Below, piece by piece: positions 59,492 to 64,000 of a stretch of DNA of 64,000 bases (its first letter is position 1; each line of letters opens with the position of its first letter). The notes below the pieces were generated by a model. That model did not search any database. It saw nothing but the letters and a program-made list of their open reading frames with translations, and was not told the DNA's origin. Source of the stretch: Runella slithyformis DSM 19594 (GTDB lineage Bacteria; Bacteroidota; Bacteroidia; Cytophagales; Spirosomataceae); contig NC_015703.1 of assembly GCF_000218895.1 (NCBI RefSeq), positions 4,105,001 through 4,169,000 on the forward strand. The letters run 5' to 3'. Both the position numbers and the translations under genes were made by a program.

Positions 59492-59935
59492 CTAGGCTTC
59501 GTCGTCGATGATGTTGATTTTGGTGATTTTATCTCCCTGGCGGATGGCATCGATCACGTCCAAGCCTTCCGTTACTTTGCCGAAACACGTATGGTTGCGG
59601 TCAAGGTGGGCGGTATTGGTGCGGTTGTGGCAAATAAAAAATTGCGAGCCACCGGTGTTGCGGCCGGCGTGTGCCATGGAAAGAACACCGCGGTCGTGGT
59701 ATTGATTGCCGCCCGTTAATTCACATTTGATGGTATAGCCCGGACCGCCGCGACCCGTACCCTGAGGACACCCGCCCTGGATCATAAAATTGGGGATAAC
59801 GCGGTGGAAGGTCAGCCCATCGTAAAATCCGCTTTTGGACAGTTTAATAAAATTGGCAACGGCAATAGGGGCATCCTGATCGTAAAAATCGATCAGCATC
59901 GTCCCTTTTTCGGTAATCATTTCAGCTTTAGGCAT
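59492..59935 (-). CDS. Cytosolic cyclophilin-type peptidyl-prolyl isomerase
   Basis: 147 residues, a compact cyclophilin with no signal. It has TFHRVIPNFMIQGGCPQG (active Arg), GNQYHDRGVLSMAHAGRNTGGSQFFICHN and FGKVTEGLDVIDAI. It carries the extended charged loop typical of bacterial PpiB. It isomerises proline peptide bonds in folding proteins. It probably shares a transcript with the 59099 gene. Confidence 0.93.
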   Translation of the reverse strand: MPKAEMITEKGTMLIDFYDQDAPIAVANFIKLSKSGFYDGLTFHRVIPNFMIQGGCPQGTGRGGPGYTIKCELTGGNQYHDRGVLSMAHAGRNTGGSQFFICHNRTNTAHLDRNHTCFGKVTEGLDVIDAIRQGDKITKINIIDDEA

Positions 59936-60124
59936 TTGTGTACGTATTAGCGGTTGTTGTTCGCCGAAGCGAGTTGTTTTATTTTAATTGGGGTACAAAG
60001 GTAATCAAACAGTTTTAGATTGAATTTGTTGATACCATAGATTTTGGAAGATAGTTAAAAACCGAAAAAAACATTGGTTTGGACAGTGCTTCCGTTTTAT
60101 TTTGTACAAAACTCAGTTATACTC

Positions 60125-61357
60125 ATGGCCAATCACGAAGTCATTATCATCGGTGCCGGCATTGCAGGACTGTCCTGTGCCCATTATTTAACCCGATACG
60201 GCATCACACCTTTGGTGCTGGAAGCGGCGGATGCCGTCGGTGGGCGGGTGCGTACCGATAGGGTAGATGGCTTCCTGTTGGATCGAGGCTTCCAGATTCT
60301 GCTGACGGCTTATCCGGAGGCACCGCGATTGTTGAATTACAACGCATTGGCGTTAAAATCGTTCCGTTCCGGTGCATTGATTCGTAAAGACAATAATTTT
60401 TCGGTCATCAGTGATCCGTTCAAAGAACCATCTCAACTGTTTAAAACGCTGTTTTCGTCGGTAGGTTCCCTGAGTGATAAACTCAAGGTGCTTAAACTGT
60501 CCAATGAAGTAAGCAAAGAATCCACCGAGTCATTTTTTGACGATCCCGCCACCGATACGCTCACGTATTTGCACAACTACGGATGGAGCGATGAGATGAT
60601 CACTGATTTTTTTAAACCCTTTTTCGGAGGGGTATTTCTGGAAAATGAGTTGAAAACCTCCGCCAATTTTTTTCGTTTTGTTTTTAAGCAATTCTATCTC
60701 GGCGAGGCTGTCATTCCGGCAGGCGGGATGCAGGCGATTCCCGAACAGCTTGCGGCTAAATTGCCGCCGGGGACGGTACAGCTCAACACCACAGTCCATA
60801 AGGTCGAAGGGAAAAAAGTGCATCTGGCCGATGGTAAAGTATTGACTGCCAATAAAATCGTGGTTGCGACCGACGTGCACCGGGCCGATATTTTACTGGG
60901 CAGAGACCTTAAACGTGACTATAATGTCACGACCTGTACGTATTTTGCCGCCGGTCGTTCGCCGTTGAAGGAAAAAATGCTGGCCCTTAATCCCAACCGT
61001 ATGTCCGCAGTACACAATCTATGTGTGCCTAGCGACATAGCCCCTACGTATGCACCCAAAGGCCAAGCCTTGGTTTCGGTCAGTACGCAGGGAATGCGTT
61101 TGTTTGACGAGAAAAAATTAACTGACCATATCGTGCAGGAGCTGACGGGCTGGTTTGGCGATGAAGTAAAAACGTGGCAACACCTGCGTACCTATCATAT
61201 TCCGGAAGCATTGCTCAAGTACCCGGCCGACGCCCCCGCCCCCAAGCTGAAGATCAGCGAGCATCTTTACGAATGCGGGGATCATACTTCTTATCCCTCA
61301 TTGAATGCCGCGATGGCCACGGGTCGCGCCGTGGCAGATATGATTGCGGGGATATAA
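60125..61357 (+). CDS. FAD-dependent amine-oxidase/phytoene-desaturase-like oxidoreductase
   Basis: 410 residues from the ATG at 60125, followed by the dinucleotide motif IIIGAGIAGLSCAHYL and LEAADAVGGRVRTD. A TTG at 60074 would add 17 residues before the FAD motif and is less likely. It has GGMQAIPEQLAAKLP and ends in ECGDHTSYPSLNAAMATGRAVAD, the second FAD-contact motif. Members of the NAD(P)-binding phytoene-dehydrogenase/protoporphyrinogen-oxidase group look like this. The substrate is unknown. The gene at 61509 is a distant relative on the other strand. Confidence 0.9.
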   Translation: MANHEVIIIGAGIAGLSCAHYLTRYGITPLVLEAADAVGGRVRTDRVDGFLLDRGFQILLTAYPEAPRLLNYNALALKSFRSGALIRKDNNFSVISDPFKEPSQLFKTLFSSVGSLSDKLKVLKLSNEVSKESTESFFDDPATDTLTYLHNYGWSDEMITDFFKPFFGGVFLENELKTSANFFRFVFKQFYLGEAVIPAGGMQAIPEQLAAKLPPGTVQLNTTVHKVEGKKVHLADGKVLTANKIVVATDVHRADILLGRDLKRDYNVTTCTYFAAGRSPLKEKMLALNPNRMSAVHNLCVPSDIAPTYAPKGQALVSVSTQGMRLFDEKKLTDHIVQELTGWFGDEVKTWQHLRTYHIPEALLKYPADAPAPKLKISEHLYECGDHTSYPSLNAAMATGRAVADMIAGI

Positions 61358-61384
61358 GTGCGGAGGTGGAACCATGGGCAATGG

Positions 61385-61502
61385 ACAATAGACGGTAGAC
61401 AATGGATGTTGGCCTATAGATAGTGGACCGTCTAAGGTACAGTGTCTAATATCTACTATCTGATTTTCATTGTCTTCAGTCCAATCTCCATTGTCTAACG
61501 TC
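61385..61502. repeat. Inverted word-repeat, GACGGTAGACAATGGA / TCCATTGTCTAACGTC
   Basis: GACGGTAGACAATGGA (61391-61406) and TCCATTGTCTAACGTC (61487-61502) pair at 15 of 16 positions. Inner words AGATAGT / ACTATCT also pair. It lies between two convergent FAD-oxidoreductase genes. Confidence 0.5.
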
Positions 61503-61508
61503 CCCAAT

Positions 61509-62471
61509 CTAACTAATCAACACCCGCGCCATTTGCAGGCCGGATTGGAAGGCCCCTTCCACATTTCCCTGCCCGAAACCATCGCCGCCCATCAAAAGAG
61601 TAAATGGGGTCTTACAGACAAAATAGGGGTTGGGATAACAGTTCTCGGCTAAGCTATACCGCCACCGATGCACCTGAAATGAATCGACCTGTGCCTTAGG
61701 AATCCATTCTCCGAGCAGATCTATGAGGTGTTGACCGACCGCCGTTAGGTCATCTTCCAAATGTTCTTTGCTGTAGGCGGCACTTGCATGAATGGTGAGG
61801 GAGGTCGTGGCCGAAATCCGCTTTTGTAAGTTATCGGCTACCCACGCTATAGGGCCTTGATCAAACTTGATAATGCCCGGGGCCGGAATGCTGCTGCGTC
61901 CGTGTATCGATACCATCACTGCAAGACACGGAGCGTATTCAATGGCGTCAAAAACGGCTTGTTCGCTGGGAGAAAGCAACTGATTTTCCGCTAAAAGCGT
62001 CGATGCCTGCGGGGCGGGAAGGGTCAGAATGAGTGTATCGGCTCGGTACGTTTGTCCGGATTCCGTCAGAACGGTACAATTATTTTCATCTCCTGAAATG
62101 CGCACAGCCCGTTCGCCCGTATGTACATTCAGCGGTTGGGCCATGTATTTGGCAATGCCGCTCATGCCTTCTGTGCCGATGAAACGCGGGTGGTGGAAAG
62201 AAATATCACTCATTTTGCTTTCATGCAACGCCCATTCACGAACGATGCCCGCGTCGGTAAGTTCAGAAATGAATTGACGGAATTCAGCTGTTCGGGCTGT
62301 AAAGTATTGAGCTCCGTGGTCAGCGCGTCCATGGGCCAGCCGTCGCGTAGCCATGCGTCCGCCTACGCCGCGTCCTTTGTCGAGGAGGGTGGCGGTCCAG
62401 CCGTTTTGTTGAAGTTCGCGGGCGGCCGTCAGTCCCGTCATTCCCGCACCGATGATTATACAAGAAGGCAT
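61509..62471 (-). CDS. Renalase-like FAD-dependent oxidoreductase
   Basis: 320 residues. It begins CIIIGAGMTGLTAARELQQNG and LLDKGRGVGGRMATRR, the FAD motif of bacterial renalase-like oxidases. The C-terminal part includes LMGGDGFGQGNVEGAF, the second FAD contact, and a Trp-Arg strand (HRWRYSLA). Renalase-type enzymes oxidise isomeric forms of NAD(P)H, or related substrates. The substrate here is not known. It is soluble. The start ATG at 62471 fits the FAD motif directly. Confidence 0.9.
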   Translation of the reverse strand: MPSCIIIGAGMTGLTAARELQQNGWTATLLDKGRGVGGRMATRRLAHGRADHGAQYFTARTAEFRQFISELTDAGIVREWALHESKMSDISFHHPRFIGTEGMSGIAKYMAQPLNVHTGERAVRISGDENNCTVLTESGQTYRADTLILTLPAPQASTLLAENQLLSPSEQAVFDAIEYAPCLAVMVSIHGRSSIPAPGIIKFDQGPIAWVADNLQKRISATTSLTIHASAAYSKEHLEDDLTAVGQHLIDLLGEWIPKAQVDSFQVHRWRYSLAENCYPNPYFVCKTPFTLLMGGDGFGQGNVEGAFQSGLQMARVLIS

Positions 62472-62704
62472 TTTTATGGAAAATTGATTGAATAGCCATC
62501 CTTTTGGTGGCTATGCTTAGTAAACTTGCCGGCGAGCAATAAGTTTTGAAAAAGCGTGAAGACCTTGTGAAAAGAAGGGTCGAAAAGAATGTGCCTTTTT
62601 CGGCAACTCACCCGAAGGATTGAGTCTGTTGGGCGGCTTGGCTGTCAGAACAGATCATAGGGCCTTAACGGAATGCCGGAGGACCTTCATGGGTTGAGCG
62701 ACAA

Positions 62705-62734
62705 TAAAAAAGGTGCGAGCCGAAGCCAGCACCT
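62705..62734 (-). terminator. purA terminator with a cTTCGg tetraloop
   Basis: On the minus strand AGGTGC-TGGC-TTCG-GCTC-GCACCT folds into a stem with a TTCG tetraloop, followed by TTTTTT. It lies 31 bp after the purA stop. Confidence 0.85.
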
Positions 62735-62765
62735 GACAAAAACATTAAAAAAAGTGTCTTTTCGG

Positions 62766-64000
<1,235 letters not shown>

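Overview
The window is chromosomal DNA from a member of the Bacteroidota, most likely a Cytophagales relative (Spirosomaceae/Runella-Dyadobacter type). The reasons are a SusC/SusD pair, promoters of the Bacteroidota form TTTG-N19-TAnnTTTG, a HYC/PP-like metal-locus protein, DUF6132/DUF4136/Tll0287-type proteins, a FecR-like anti-sigma fragment typical of this order, and CzcA-TolC fusion architecture. The genus is an inference. No tRNA, rRNA, CRISPR array, phage or insertion sequence was seen. Both ends cut genes: a GMC oxidoreductase at the left and purA at the right.

Region by region. 1-13 kb: GMC oxidoreductase 3' end, secreted/lipoprotein unknowns, a LytS/LytR-type two-component pair beside a P2-type cation ATPase, a penicillin-acylase-type N-terminal nucleophile hydrolase, a DUF3820 protein and a saccharopine-dehydrogenase-like reductase. 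12.8-19.5 kb: a redox/sulfur/arsenic block with rhodaneses, a Tll0287-like heme protein, a 32-residue membrane peptide, arsC-acr3-arsR, DUF2892 and DUF6132 membrane proteins and thioredoxin. 19.5-33.2 kb: a heavy-metal tripartite RND efflux operon (outer membrane factor, adaptor, pump) flanked by two paralogous OmpR/HisKA systems, a TPR protein, a coiled-coil envelope protein and a tandem universal stress protein. 33.5-43 kb: two AraC regulators, recR, a truncated FecR-like protein and a SusC/SusD pair. 43-47.2 kb: rsgA-kdnB-kdnA, the last two matching the Kdo8N (8-amino-Kdo) lipid A-core sugar pathway, and a periplasmic cyclophilin. 47.3-56.2 kb: a second metal RND system in which the pump and the outer membrane channel are fused into one 1436-residue protein, then feoAB. 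56-64 kb: a histone-deacetylase-like hydrolase, DUF4136 lipoprotein, beta-barrel protein, OsmC, cytosolic cyclophilin, two FAD oxidoreductases and purA.

The main unexplained structure is regulatory. Five 6-4-6 dyads of the form RTGAY-N4-RTYAY, resembling Crp/Fnr-type operators, lie upstream of the Tll0287-like gene, the 32-residue peptide gene, the DUF2892 unit, the rhodanese-to-thioredoxin operon and feoAB. Each sits 36.5-37.5 bp from a recognisable -7 element. This suggests one redox- or oxygen-responsive regulon. The 32-residue gene is a free-standing unit with its own operator, promoter and terminator. A second shared 20-bp element lies at the same distance upstream of the coiled-coil gene and the universal stress gene, which flank the second two-component system. 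A 22-bp-spaced direct repeat lies upstream of the metal-efflux operon.
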